Assembly (NCBI RefSeq): GCF_014839805.1
Contig: NC_051137.1
Span: forward strand, 8,421,170 to 8,485,169
DNA from: Manduca sexta
Taxonomy: Eukaryota > Arthropoda > Insecta > Lepidoptera > Sphingidae
Length of the DNA stretch: 64,000 bases
Reading direction: 5' to 3'
Made by a program: the position numbers and the translations under genes. Below, one piece after another: positions 1-12,124 of the stretch. The notes under the pieces are model-generated. The model had not been told where the DNA came from and did not search any database. It saw only the letters and a list, made by a program, of their open reading frames with translations. Numbering within the stretch: position 1 is the stretch's first letter; every line of letters starts with the position of its first letter.

Positions 1-141
1 TGACCTAATCCAGAAATATATTGGGTTGAGATATTACGTGCCAAAATCATCCGTAGTACCTGTGGTATTATAGGCTTCTGACATTCTCACAAGTCTTTTT
101 ATAACTATTCTATTAAGGATTTCACATGAAATTAAAATGCA

Positions 142-300
142 AGACGGCCTCGTTTATTAATTGCGTATGCGGAACGATTGCCTAAATGAAGTCTGAGGTT
201 TAATCCCTGGATCGGGTTAAGTAATATTAGGTGTTTTGGTTTGACAACAATTCGTCTGCATATTAAGGCCCTTCCTCGAACAAACTGCATTGAGCATTCG
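142..300 (+). repeat. Diverged tRNA-derived SINE (family B) fragment
   Basis: A B-box-like 'ggtttaatccc' near 199 is followed by 'tggatcgggttaagtaatat', which matches the body of the better preserved family-B SINEs at 7350, 9780 and 55048. The tRNA-like head is badly eroded. Only similarity to the other copies supports the call. Confidence 0.4.
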
Positions 301-1117
301 TTTCCATATTTTATGGCGCATCGGTAACAGGCGGGAATATGCAGACTTACGAATATATTTTTTCAAATAAATTTTTGGCTTTTTAGATTGGAAACTACCC
401 AAAACTTTCATTATTAAATTGCCTTTCTAAAAGTTGCAAATTATAACGATGCATATTTTAGGAGATAAATGGAATCTTCAATTTTAGACGCATTATCAAT
501 ATGAAATTAAAGAAACAATATCCAAATTATAAAAAGTTTTTCACCACCAAAGTAAAGATAACATATAATAGAAATATGATGTTTAAATATTCTACATGTA
601 TCATATATTTCGAAAAGATTTCTTATATCGCGGCGTTTTGGTTGGGTGAATTTTAATAGCAGGTAAAATAGTTGTTGAAATGTGGGCGTCTACACTGCTG
701 TCTGTCTCTTAAAATTGAAAACAGCGTGATGCAATATATAAATATAAAGATCTATCAATCGGTTGGAATTATAAGAACTCCATCTACTGCTCTCTTTTAA
801 TAAACGCTAATTGCACAAATTAAACGAACGTTTATATGTTATATGTTGCTTAAAGCATCGTTTACATTTTTCTTAGATTACGTAACAAAGGTTACAATTA
901 TTGTGCCACTCCGCTGACTGCAAGTTCTTGTAACAGTGACTATGTCAATAAATGCCATAATGATTTATGAGCGAGCGCACCCTGTGGGCTTGTGGTGACG
1001 AGAGATACGGTGATCGTTAAGATTTAGGATAGCCCCAAACGTATGTATACGTTGTGAGGAGGACGTTCCATATTTATTACTGACTGACTGACCACACCTT
1101 CAAGGAAATAGCCTATT
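301..1117. other. AT-rich DNA, nothing recognised
   Basis: No convincing coding, RNA or repeat signal was seen here. The short minus-strand open frame at 217-411 overlaps the SINE fragment and is not gene-like. Confidence 0.5.
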
Positions 1118-1228
1118 CCTATCTAAAAGGTTAGCAACGTACCAACGATTCTTCTGGTATTGTAGATATTTAAAAGCCACCTGATCACTTATCATTCGCT
1201 GATGTGTTTTCTCCTATAAAAAAGATCT
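1118..1228 (+). repeat. Short interspersed repeat tail, LINE/SINE 3'-end type
   Basis: The segment 'ggttagcaacgtaccaacga' followed by 'ttctggtattgtag', 'cctgatcacttatcattcgc' and a final 'ctcctataaaaaa' resembles the widespread lepidopteran repeat that reads roughly 'aacgcactt...tctggtgttgcag...gtgatcacttaccatcagg...ataaaaaa'. It is recognised by pattern only and is strongly diverged. Confidence 0.35.
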
Positions 1229-4200
1229 GTGAGTATTTTTGTGAATATTTTTTCTTATTAGGTCACTTTTTATATTAAATTAAAAAATATATTAATAACG
1301 ACAGTATATTATAACTTATAACTAATCGATAAAGTTATAACCTTTTTTGATAGAAAAAAATTTACTTATTTCTAAAGAAATATGATCGCCAGACACCGTT
1401 TTGAATATAGAACTTTGGTCACGTTGCGGAATCGAGGGTGGACCTAATGTTACGTAAAATTATATAGGAGAGAAAGGGGCATAGAACAGGGCCAGATTGT
1501 GACAAAGGATATGATTCCAAAATCGATGATGATTTCTAACCTGAAATTATTTTTTTACGTGACTGTATTATCAATTGTTACTGTTAAATGTCATCTTTAA
1601 CGTAATGTCGTCCAATTGATTTATATTCAATTTGGGATTTCGCGTGGTATCTCTACATATCTTTCCTCTCAAACATAAGTAACCTTAAAATAGTATCTAA
1701 ATGCCTTGAGTAAGTTTAGGTATCTTTCCATGTACAAGATTACTTTTAAAACCTATTACCATGTAAGTATTTTTTAGGTACCAACTAAAATATTTCATAT
1801 TGCACATTGTTAAAGGGACACTTTTATACATGTTCTAATGGACTCCCACAAAATTTTCGACTTTTACCTACATACGTAACAAGAGGAAAAGAGAACGGAA
1901 AATCCCGGATTTCGACGCTCCTGAAACCACTTTACAAAAAAAATCTTTTGTTATAGTTATCCTAAATTTTAATTTACATGATTTATAACGTTATTAAGTA
2001 TTGCCAACAAATTTCTATAATCGCTTAAATTAGTTTCTTAATGATGAGTCCTAAACTGCACCAATAATGTTCGAAACCCATAAAAGGAGCGCATTAAGTC
2101 AAAGGTAAAAAAAAATAACGTTAAAAGTATGATGCTCATTAAATATAATAATTTCAATTTTTTTCTAAAACACAATACATTACTCTAGCTTTTCTCGTAT
2201 TTACATACAACACAAGCTTAAAATTGAACAAATTTAATGCATTTTGGAAAAAGTGTCTAATAGTGTCCCCTCTAACTGGAACAAGAAATATATCTGTAGA
2301 TTCTTGGACACAAAAGACCAAATCAGTGAGGATGAATTTATTTGTATAGTATGTTCTTGAACCGTATAAACTTATAAAACCGAAAGTAGTTTCTTTATTA
2401 ACGAACGACGGAACCTAATTGGTAGAGACTGTTGTGTTTATTTATAAACTTTATATGAGATTGTGCCGAGGGTTCATACATAAATCGTACCCGAATAATA
2501 TTACAACTTCTGCCGTGGTGTACTAGGTGCCTAGATGATAGGCAAACTTATAGTAACCGTCATAATAATAATTGCGTGAGTTTCCAAATCACGCCTTGGT
2601 TCACCGACGTGTGAGTATTCGCTTGTGACTTTCATTATATTTTACGTAGAATTTGTAATCTATAAATAGAATATTGATCAGAGAACAATCAGAAATGCTG
2701 GAGTTAAATATTAATTACCGCGATTAAACTTCGGGTAAAGACATTCAGATTCTGGTTACCGCCATCACTGAATACGAGCAACTGGTGCGATCATGGACCG
2801 ATATATCTTATAAGTACCTAAAATTGAGACCATGGGAATTTGTGTTATTTTTCAAGTTTAGGTCAAAACTTTGAAGTTATTATCACAAAACTATAGATAT
2901 TGGTTGCCATTACACATTACAATATAAAAAAACGGTTTCCATGTCCTTATAAATTAATATTGATAAATTTGTTGGTGTTATAAATAAGTAGTAGCAGTAT
3001 AAGGCTACTTCAAGGACCACAGGCTGATCACCGTCCTTGGTGGCACGGCCCACTCGGCCCCCCTCTAGTTACGCCTATGTTACCCTGCATTTTATATCTT
3101 GTACTTACCAATGTAATAATGGCCCGCATAGATGAACTGGACGTTTCTGTTTTTGTGTTTATCATCATTACTTATTTAAGAAGTTTTCCATTGGTATTAT
3201 ATTTTACTTCATAATAAGTTATTCTTTCTGCGCGTGGTTACTAATCAGGTCAAAGGCTCGGACAGTCGTTTAATCTTATAAGTTTTGGGTTCGGAGTGTA
3301 TACGCAGGACTCTTTCATATCATTTGGAAGGTTAGAAAACTGTGTGTATTTAGGGACATGTTACCTATTTTGTAAAAACTTGTTAAGGCTTTTCAAGTTG
3401 TAACAAGGTTTTAGGTTGTGTTTGGATCTTTAAAAAATTATCACATAATTTTGAAGTAATGCCTGTTTAGTAGGTATACTAAGAATTTGAGTATTAGAAA
3501 TAAACTATAGTGTTATGTAATAAGTGTAGGTAATGTAAAAAATAACTCGCATGATGATAAAGATGATTTATATAATTAGTTACTTAAGTACGGTCAGACA
3601 TAAAACAGCCGAAAAAATTTCTGATTTCAAATCACTTTTATTTATTTAATCGAAATATTTTTTTTCATTAAATAAAAACCGTATATTTTTTATAGATTTA
3701 ACTATAATGTTACAACTTTGGAAGTTTGTGAAAACATTGTTGTTAAAGACACAAAAATATAGGTACCTATATTCCGAGATATTACGTCTTGAAATATGTG
3801 GCTAATTGTACACACATAAATGCAATTAAGATTAATAATTTTGCTTAGCAAAATAATTTATATTGCCTTACATATAGGTACAACGTCATATTTACTAATA
3901 AACATGTTGAAAGTTCTTAAATGTAGTTATATCTTAGTTAGTAAGTTAGTAAACAGAGGATAAAGTGGCGTCATGCATGTTTATTACAAATTATTATAGT
4001 AGTATTGCCACATTGACTAACTTTCTAGTTTCTGGCGCTGACTTTTAGAATAACAAGCAATAGAGGATCGAAAAGTTTATATTTCATATTCGTTCCCTGA
4101 TATTATATGGATATTGGACTTTAATATCACGGTTCGTGTGTTGCGCATGTTGATTTAATTTGCAACTGTATAACGAAAATACTTCGCCTTTGTCTTTTTA

Positions 4201-4680
4201 TTTGTTTGTGAAGTTGTAGGTGGAATCGTATTATGTTAGTTACTACAGAAAATTGTGATAAGTTGTTTTATGTTGGTGGATGTGCAATTATGTAAATAAG
4301 TTTTGTTGGTAATGGCTATTTAGATTGACAGACGCAGAGTGCACACAAAGGAGGTAGCGCCCACTAAGTTCATCTTTAAAACATTTGTGTTCTTTTAAAG
4401 CGTAGGTCTTTGCACCCTGATCAAATTTGATTGTTCCTTTTTTAAATTATTTTTGGTTTATAAAATAGCTGTATCCATTACAAAGGTTTTAGTTCAAATA
4501 AATAAATCCTTTCACGGCTACGTCTTCTACGTAAAAATAATTTAAATATTTCTCGTGTCTCACAAAAAGTTCTTTGTCTTAAAAATACAAAAAAACAAAC
4601 GTTTAAAAATATCAATCTCGGAGAAATCTATGTTTAGTTTTTGTAGGTTATATGAAAGTCGTCGAGATTTTTCTTCATTG
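1229..4680. other. AT-rich DNA, no gene recognised
   Basis: About 3.4 kb of AT-rich sequence with no believable open frame. The only compositional break is a GC-rich island of about 75 bases at 3003-3078 ('cactcggcccccctctag' area). It has no open frame with splice signals and may be a repeat remnant. Confidence 0.5.
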
Positions 4681-4812
4681 AGCACTAGGTGATGCTCGCG
4701 GCTCTGTCCGCGTTAAAACCTTTCCTGCTACAATTGTTCATAAATCATTTCAGCGCTATCTATATGACTTCACCATACGCCACCAGCTATTTAGAAATTA
4801 GATAAAAGAAAT
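4681..4812 (-). mobile_element. Helitron-like 3' end fragment
   Basis: Read on the minus strand, it ends 'gccgcgagcatcacctag', the same type of terminus as at 18712, 26398, 34324, 42168, 46133 and 47875. A short GC hairpin precedes CTAG, as expected for Helitron 3' ends (CTRR). The body is short and decayed. Assignment to Helitrons is inferred from the terminus. Confidence 0.4.
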
Positions 4813-4827
4813 ACATTTTGCGTTTAC

Positions 4828-4920
4828 CTGATTTGTACGTTTTTTGCTTCTTATAAGCAAATCTTCCTCACTGTCACTAGATTCCTTTGGGTCACTATCA
4901 TTAAGTGATTGGAAAGACAT
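4828..4920 (-). CDS. Candidate first coding exon, acidic-then-basic protein start
   Basis: On the minus strand an ATG (complement of 4918-4920) opens a 31-codon frame that ends exactly at a splice-donor-like CAG|GTAAAC (boundary 4828/4827). The predicted start is Ser/Asp/Glu-rich (MSFQSLNDSDPKESSDSEED) followed by a basic stretch (RSKKR), a composition typical of nuclear proteins. A possible acceptor, 'catccacag', lies about 20 bases upstream of the ATG. I do not recognise the protein, and no matching downstream exon was found at lower coordinates. It could also be the first exon of a decayed transposon gene. The frame is too short to be significant by length alone; the combination of start, composition and donor is the evidence. 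Confidence 0.4.
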
Positions 4921-4975
4921 TGTACACAATCACAAATACAAACTGTGGATGGTTTGAATATTAGGTGTATTATTT

Positions 4976-5082
4976 CAGCTGGTGTCACAGCACAAATAAC
5001 TTTGATCACTGAACCCCTAACTACACCTGAGGGGAACCTAATTATCCGATTTGTGCGTAACGAGCTATTCACTAAAGCAGGT
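4976..5082 (+). CDS. Candidate internal exon, unknown protein
   Basis: After an acceptor-like 'gtattatttcag', the plus strand is open for about 35 codons, reading AGVTAQITLITEPLTTPEGN and then LIIRFVRNELFTKA. The frame then reaches GCAG|GTTATT, a weak donor, and a stop (TAA) a few codons further on. The composition looks protein-like, with alternating hydrophobic and polar residues. If the donor is used, the exon leaves one base of a codon, which is the phase the exon at 8342 needs. No family is recognised. The region lies just upstream of, and opposite to, the minus-strand exon candidate at 4828-4920, so at least one of the two may be false. Confidence 0.25.
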
Positions 5083-5091
5083 TATTTCTAA

Positions 5092-6329
5092 TGGCTATTA
5101 ATTAAACCAGTAAATTAGTTTCCTGACTAGCTTTCGACTACAAGGTACGTCTGCATGAAGTTCGAGGTCTTATAACGAGGAATATATTCAATCTAACTTG
5201 ATCTTCGCGTATAACAGAATACGTATATATATATATATATACATACGAACATTAACTAGCAATAATATTATATGGGAAAGAATTGGTAAATATAGGTAAT
5301 ATGTGTACAATAGTGAACATGGCAGCGAAAATATGTGATTACTCACGCGCAACATGTTAATGTGTACTACATAAACACGTTTTTCCAATACAAAAATAAT
5401 ATATACAATTGGTGAATAAGTGCCAAAGGACTCAACAGTCACTCATTCCCCTATGCCGATGCATTGAAAAATGAAGATAGGTAATAAATATTAGGACTCC
5501 ATAAAGTGATAAAACCCTGCTTTAGTTATAGCGTTTCGAAAAGTTAACATTACTTAGTTCTACTACATACCAAGAAAATTTAAGAATAAATTCGGGACCT
5601 AAAATTGAACACGTAATCGCTATTTGTTCAAGTTTTATAATATTTATGACGTAGGTACTTTTACGAAGTCGCTTTCATTACCTTAAAATTAGTATAGTTA
5701 TTCAAATACATATTAAATTGTACACACATATGCTCTCCGTAAAGGAACTTTAGTTATATGACTCGAGGACAGGACTGTAGTTCGAAATCTCGTCGGCTTG
5801 ATGAACAAGCAAATACTCACTCATTAGACAAAGTTAAACTACAGAAATGATGGCACATTACACACTAACAACATAAACAACGTATCGAAGTAGGGAGTGT
5901 AATAGTATAGATCAACATAAATAGATACGTGTGTATCCGTATGATTTACGTAAGCTGAACATGATTAGGACCTAAGCAGTTACATAATATGTAATCACAT
6001 ATCTAGTAAATAACATGTATTGTTCAAGTAAAATGCCTTTGGATCTGCCTTGATGTCATTTTGATTTTACTAAAGATCAAAGAGTTTATTATTATATATT
6101 ACGCGAACTGTCGTTGATAATATTGCGACACAAACGTACTTAATCGTTTTTCATGAAAGGTTATCATATTGTCTGCCGGGAGAATTCCATGGTTTCAACT
6201 TCAAAGAAGCGCCAGGAATACAAATGACTTTAATTTTACGGAATTATAATATAATAAAATTTAATAATATATTACTTTAGTTATTTGCATGTCTTGTTTT
6301 CTAAGGGTAAGAAATCATAAGTAGAAAAC
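5092..6329. other. AT-rich DNA with a TA microsatellite
   Basis: A (TA)n run of about 20 bases lies at 5224-5243. Otherwise this is AT-rich sequence without recognised features. The open frame at 5188-5442 (minus) runs through the microsatellite and is not gene-like. Confidence 0.5.
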
Positions 6330-6496
6330 AGTGGCGAAGGGTCCATAATCCATATAATCCGATTTCTGCCGGCTAGCCTTTAATCATTTATGTAAACTTT
6401 AATTATTATAGAAACGATTTGCAGACCTCATTTATGCGTATTAGTACCTATATTATGGGTCGGGTTACCTTTTGGAAAACTTCACCCTTCGCTACT
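6330..6496 (+). mobile_element. Short MITE, family A ('agtggcgaagggt' ends)
   Basis: Inverted ends: 'agtggcgaagggt' at 6330-6342 and 'acccttcgctact' at 6484-6496 (12/13 match), element length 167 bp. The interior contains 'ccgatttctgccggc' and 'gcagacctcatttatgcg'. The minus-strand copy at 22428-22585 shares both the ends and these interior blocks, and 62230 starts a third copy. It has no coding capacity. The superfamily is not known to me. Confidence 0.65.
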
Positions 6497-7349
6497 TGTT
6501 AATTAAAAGTGGTACAACTGTACGTATTTTAAAATGTTGTACAACTGCGCTGTAGATTATTTATTTTAAATGTTATTGTTTTGTGCCCTTTGCCATGGAC
6601 TTGTTTCAATTGTATTTCTTATGGTTTTAAAGACAGTTAAAACAATCAACAGTTGAGATTAGTGTTGTTCCCAAGTTTTTCACACGCTTTAAGTTCACAC
6701 TTGAAAGCTGCCAATCATATTTTCTCTTGACATAAATTTGACACGAATTAAAACTGTCGGTATGTAACTTGTTCGACTGATTTTTCCTTTCTATATTATA
6801 TCATTTAATACTTGAGCTCGGACTATTCGAATTTAAATTAATGAAATTCAAGAGTTTGTCGAAGAATAAAATTTTTGCTGTCGGCAATTTCAGGCGTGGG
6901 TTAGCTTTATTACCCAAACTTTTTGTACAAACAATAAAAACCAAAAAGTAAAATATTTTCTCAACAACGAACTTTATAGGTAGTAAAAAGTATGACAAAA
7001 GCTACATTCGAATGAGTGTATAAGATGAAGCTTATAACCCCTTTTATTTATGTTTTTTACTATTAACTGATTGGTTTTGTTGCTTTGACTTCTTAATAAC
7101 AATTCTAAAGGTAATAAAATTTACCTAAAATGGTGAACCTACTATGGAAATATGACATACGGTACCAAATAAATTATTTTCTGCCCTCGTCCCACGATAT
7201 ATCGACAAAAAGTAACAAAACAAAAAATCACAGTCAGTAATGGGTCTATTTATATATTTAATGGTCAACCGCAATCTAAAGCTCCGTTTGAAATGTATTT
7301 TATGTTCTTAAAAAAATGAGAAGGTTGTTAACTGGGATTTATCATCTTT
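6497..7349. other. AT-rich DNA, nothing recognised
   Basis: No open frame, RNA or repeat signal that I can support. Confidence 0.5.
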
Positions 7350-7565
7350 ACACACACATATACGCCACTCACTTTGCGTTGTGTGTATTCCGTCGGGGCG
7401 ACGTGAATATTTAGGGCCGAATCTATAGCCATATTGGGCACAAATTGCAGACTCCGGGCTGATATTGAGTAGAAAAACCTAATATCACTTTGCCCGAGCC
7501 GAGGATCGAACCCGAGACCTCAACACTGCAGTCGTATCGTAACATAACTACGCCACCAAGGCAAT
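7350..7565 (-). repeat. tRNA-derived SINE, family B
   Basis: On the minus strand it begins 'cagattgccttggtggcgta', with an A-box-like 'tggcgtagtt' and a B-box 'ggttcgatcc' within 'gtctcgggttcgatcctcgg'. The body block 'gcaaagtgatattaggtttt' and a tail rich in 'gtgtgt' complete the element. The RNA polymerase III boxes show a tRNA-derived SINE. The copies at 9780, 28996, 45631, 55048 and 56290 align with it. Confidence 0.75.
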
Positions 7566-8279
7566 CTGTTATTTGTATTATGTTGTGTTCTCTTTGATAT
7601 TACTTCTTTCCTATTGTTTCCGCCGTCACCAAAACCGACTCCTAAATAAACTTTTCTACTGCTTATTTATTTACTCTTTATTCAACACACACACAGTCAT
7701 TACAGAAAATACCTAATTCGAATTGGCGGGACATAAACTATGTACTTTACTTATATATAAAATATGTTATATTACAAAATTTATTATTAATCACAATAAA
7801 TATTATTAATGTTAAACTTTGTCAATTTTGCTTAATTGGAAATATATAATTTTATTGCGCTTATAAGATCATTATTTATTAAAAACTGACGGTATGGTTG
7901 TCTCAAAATATTTATTTTTATAGTTTCTTACATCAATTACAGAAGTGAAACCAGAAGAAAACCAATTATATGGACCCTTCGCACCAGCTAGCTATAATAA
8001 TATGTTGTATTCTCTAAAGTCTTTTGATTCTCACCATAATAAACCGCTAGTAAATATGTTGTGTGCTTTGTATATATCTGCTTTAAAACAGTTCCAATAT
8101 AAACACTAAGAAAGTCATCAAACATTCAAGGAGAAAGATATTGGGTCCTCCACAATATGCCAGCAGTCACCGATGCCAGATCGAATACTCATAAATTTAG
8201 TTTCGGTTTAAAAATTGTATTACTTATTTCTTGTTGATATCAATAGTTCAGACTTCAGTATATAATATTTAAACGTCAA
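7566..8279. other. AT-rich DNA with a deleted MITE-A remnant
   Basis: At 7942-7985 both ends of MITE family A appear within about 45 bases ('agaagtgaaacc' and 'acccttcgcacc'), which fits an internally deleted minus-strand copy. The rest is unremarkable and includes the long polypyrimidine run just before the exon candidate at 8342. Confidence 0.4.
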
Positions 8280-8341
8280 TTCTATTTTTTTTTTAACTTT
8301 TCTAATTTATTGGTTAACTATAATTTCATATTACTATTAAG

Positions 8342-8451
8342 GATATAATTCGGTTACCTTGAGAAGGCGTGAGTCGCGTCGGGCCGAACACGAAGAAGAC
8401 AACTTTGAAATGTTTGCTATGATGCCAGATGACCTGAACTCTGTAATATAA
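8342..8451 (+). CDS. Candidate terminal coding exon, unknown protein
   Basis: A T-rich polypyrimidine tract (8282-8310) and AG at 8340-8341 form a good acceptor. The open frame behind it encodes YNSVTLRRRESRRAEHEEDN followed by FEMFAMMPDDLNSVI and a TAA stop at 8449-8451. The segment is markedly more GC-rich than its surroundings. Its charged Arg/Glu-rich composition and acidic end suggest a genuine cytoplasmic or nuclear C-terminal tail. The exon would start in phase 1 (two bases completing a codon). An AATAAA lies about 220 bases downstream. I do not recognise the protein and found no certain upstream exon; 4976-5082 is phase-compatible but unproven. Length alone is not significant. Confidence 0.5.
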
Positions 8452-8705
8452 TAAGAATAATTAACAATGCCGTAGTTTTAAATATTATTATCTCACATTG
8501 TAGTCAAGTGTAGCATAAAAATGTATACATACTGGACATACTTGCCAATTGTTTAAAATTTAAAACAAAAACGGGATGATTGATTGATTGATGATGATGA
8601 TTTCTTATGTTAACGTGAATGTTAGACATTAAAATTAAACTATTTATCATATCATATTTAAATAGTTTAATATTAATAAAAGTTTTCCTTGTTTATTTAT
8701 TTATT
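8452..8705 (+). other. Possible 3' UTR of the exon at 8342
   Basis: AT-rich sequence following the stop codon. It contains a (GATT)n/(GAT)n run at 8577-8603 and ends with 'attaataaaag' near 8674, a canonical AATAAA poly(A) signal followed by a T-rich stretch. It depends on the exon call being right. The hexamer is common by chance in DNA this AT-rich. Confidence 0.3.
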
Positions 8706-9779
8706 TATTTAAGGACCTCGAACAAAGGATACACGGCGTATAATAAATACAATGTCATAATATTGGTACAATTAACAATGTGACGTGCCTCTTCAATTAT
8801 AGGAGACTACAGCATGCAAATTTATATATGAGTACAGCGGCAAAAATAATAATATTTGTTACTAATATTATTATATGTTCGCAATAGGATTTTGGTTTTT
8901 AAGCGATATATTCACAAAAGTCCCTTTTTTATCGTTTTTCTCATCTTTGATTGTGTTGATAGGAAAAAGGAGGTAAGGGTAAGACAATACAAAATGTCCT
9001 GCATGCCACAGAGTGAGATGTACTGTAGTTTATTTTAAAAAATCTACTTGAGTTAAAATTACTTTTGTGCTATCACTTACCACGGTTGTTGTAAAATTAA
9101 CTAAACACTTTCATTTCTAAAATCTTAGAAATAAGTTACACACAATACATTAATAGTTATGAAGAAATTTGGTAGTCAGTGTAGTTAGGCATTTTGAGCC
9201 TAACATTTTGTTTAGGAGATCAAAGTTTTAGATTGTGTTGCTATTGTTTACACAATGGTTTCGTTTGCCGTCTGGCGAGTGGCTTGGCTTTTTCCTAGCT
9301 AATTTAATTGCGTGGAAAAACGAATTTAGTTATAGCATTTGGGTAGCGTTTTTCGGAATTCCATATCCACCGCCCTTTATTACCCATATCTAAAAGTTTG
9401 ATTGCAAAGAAATCCATAATTTGCGGAGATCATTTAGGCATTCTACAGGACGCGATTGATGTCGCTTTTTGCTATAAACAAAATTTTATCCGGAATATTA
9501 TTATACCTATTTCATTAATTTCTGTTGCATAATAAATTACTTGTTTTTTTTTTAATATTATGTTAATACGACTATATGCGCATTTTGTAGAAACTAGTAT
9601 ACTATATTATGTAATTTAGGGAGGTAATTAAATTTCTAAGAATTGCAATCAAATAGTTTCTTAATTAAACATTTGCTTGTCATGATTTTAGGTAATTAGT
9701 GTGATTAGGTTTAAGTCAAGTTCATTTAAACAAAATGATTAATCAAAGTTAATTCAAGTAATGAAATGAAGTGTAGAGG
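8706..9779. other. AT-rich DNA, nothing recognised
   Basis: No supported gene or repeat, apart from a short TTTA-rich run at 8692-8712. The 60-codon frame at 8856-9038 has no gene-like features. Confidence 0.5.
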
Positions 9780-10045
9780 TAATAAACACACACATTACTT
9801 CTTTGCCCCTGAAGAGGTAGGCAGAGGCGCTAAAAGAGAATAACCATTTTTTGCATTTTTTTCGTTCCTTGATGTGATAGAGGGATGTGGAGGGTGCAAC
9901 GATCGCCGTATTGTACAAATACCAGGCTCGGCGTATACGGAGAAGAAAAACCAAATATCAATATCCAACCTGGGATTCGAACTCGAAACTTCAGAGCGGT
10001 AGTGCACGCGCATAGTATAACTTCGCCACCGAGGAAGTCTTGAAT
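9780..10045 (-). repeat. tRNA-derived SINE, family B
   Basis: On the minus strand: head with 'ggtggcgaagttatactatg', B-box 'agttcgaatcccagg', body 'ttgatatttggtttttctt', and the 3' part 'cctctgcctacctcttcagg' ending in a 'tgtgtgtt' run. It matches the other family-B copies but has several small indels. The overlapping minus-strand open frame at 9795-10148 is only the SINE read as protein. Confidence 0.75.
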
Positions 10046-11392
10046 TAAGAAAATATGTTTTCAATTCTTTTGAATGTATTCGTATAGGCTGTAGGGTTGT
10101 AAGCAAGCTTACGTCACACAATGACATTAGTACTACAAATAGAAACACTGTAAATTCTTGTTTTTTATTAATTAAATTAATAGTAATTATCGTTAAAAAT
10201 GTTATAATGAGACTGTGGCAAAAATAAGGTCATTGGATTTTTTAAAAAAATAAAATGACATTAAATGTTGGCACATATATCCGGGTCGTACGACTAAAAT
10301 AAAAAGTATTACTAAATAATTATTGGTATATATGTTTGACATTTTGTGCCTGCTTCTATTATTATTATTATTATTTAGTTTTCAACGGTTACGTTTCTTC
10401 GCGCATAGGAGAGTAATAATTAATTCGGGCCGATGAAAGAATAACTAACTATTATTCCTTCATAATAAATAAGTAAGTATTAGAATTATTATGAACATAA
10501 AAATAATCTTCTTTTCAATTCATGTTTAATGTTTATATACACATTCAACAGGATTTTATAATCGGTGCCTAATTTTAATTTAAATCTTTGTTTTTATACT
10601 AAATCTACACAGCTATTTCATTAAATGTCACCAGCGGTAGTATTTAATTTCCTAATCTAAATCCTCAATATTTTGAAGATAAAAACAATTGTCATTTTGC
10701 CGACATCCATGCGGAGGTTGTCAGGCTGTTTTGAGAAAAATGTTTCATAAATCCTATTCTGATCAATGATAACTTACTCTTTCGAGTTTTTTGATCAAAT
10801 AAACTTTGTGTCTACCCACTCTTTTCCGATACAAAAATTAGAATAACTGCTTTGAACATATAATATTATTTCTTGACCGCCCCTATTACAGAAAAATAAC
10901 CCATATAAATCATACCTAGTAACATACAATATTGTGACGAAAATAGCTTGTTAGGACGATGTTGATTGACCTCCGTGGGTAGTTACACAGCATGGCGCTA
11001 TAGAGCACAATTATGTACGCTCAATGTTGACTGATTAATTGTGTATCAATTGACATTTCATTAGGGGATATTATGAGAATAGTCGAGGACTCTGTCACGA
11101 TTTATATGTTGCTATAATTACTAACGTACAAATTGTACCCGAAAAGGTGACAATTGTACGTACAATACTGTGTATATTTGTGACGAGGCTTGTTAAATTG
11201 AGCCTAAACTAGGAATCGTGCGGTTGAACGTTACTAATTAGAATCCTATTGAACGTCGATTAATCAATTTCTAAGATTTGTGGGGTGCTTGTACCGGTCT
11301 AATTAACATGTATATATGTTATAATCGTGCGTGATCATTGCCTTTAGTATGATACTGGGCTCTTAAAACGTAAAATACATTATATAGGTATT
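10046..11392. other. AT-rich DNA, nothing recognised
   Basis: Includes an ATT microsatellite near 10358-10376 and short hairpins around 11125-11165. No coding or repeat feature can be supported. Confidence 0.5.
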
Positions 11393-11421
11393 CGTCGGCT
11401 AAGAGTGCTGAGCTGCTAACT
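11393..11421 (+). repeat. Left terminal inverted repeat of the DDE transposon
   Basis: It reads 'cgtcggctaagagtgctgag' then 'ctgctaact' and is the inverted partner of 14423-14451, with mismatches at the 6th and 20th bases only. Confidence 0.7.
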
Positions 11422-12124
11422 TCATAATAGACTATTAGTAACAGGATAAAAAAAACGGAATTATTATTTTATTTATTACAACATCTAAAGAATGAATATC
11501 CCGTTGGTAGATATTTCTTTACGTTTTATATATTTGCACAAAACATCACTTTACTATCAAATGATTTAGAATTATTACAGAAAAATGGAGTTAGCCATTT
11601 TTCGTTTTAAAAAATCAGATTTATATTGCTATTAAATTGGAGTTAGCACTTCATCATGTTAAATAAATAATCATAATAGATATTTTATATACAAATTATA
11701 CGTTTATAAAAAAAAAATTAAACACTTACATATTAGTATTAGTATCTATTCAATAATCATAATTATTAGTTCTAAGGTAGTCTCTCATAAAACTCAAAAA
11801 TCGGGACGATGCGATCGTCTGCTTTATCACTTGCAAGTCGTTATACAGTATCCGACGATAAATATTGCACATCGCCATTTGGCAAGAGATAGGTACACAA
11901 AATTCTAACACTCCAGTGTCTTACGATTGTTGAAATAGTTATGATTTTATAATTGAAAAAAATACAGCATTTTTGTACGGTTTAAGTGTTGTCTTTTGTT
12001 TGGGGAAAATAAAATGTTTTTATCACGATTACTTTATTTAATCATGTAGCGTATTAAACACCATTATACCTATTGGTAAAATACCATTCAAATAAAAACG
12101 TTTCATCATCTAAATTCTCAAAAT

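Noticed and set aside
5188..5442. 84-codon minus-strand membrane-like frame
   Set aside because: Hydrophobic character comes from AT-rich codons and the TA microsatellite; no start or splice context.
9795..10148. 117-codon minus-strand frame
   Set aside because: It runs through a family-B SINE.
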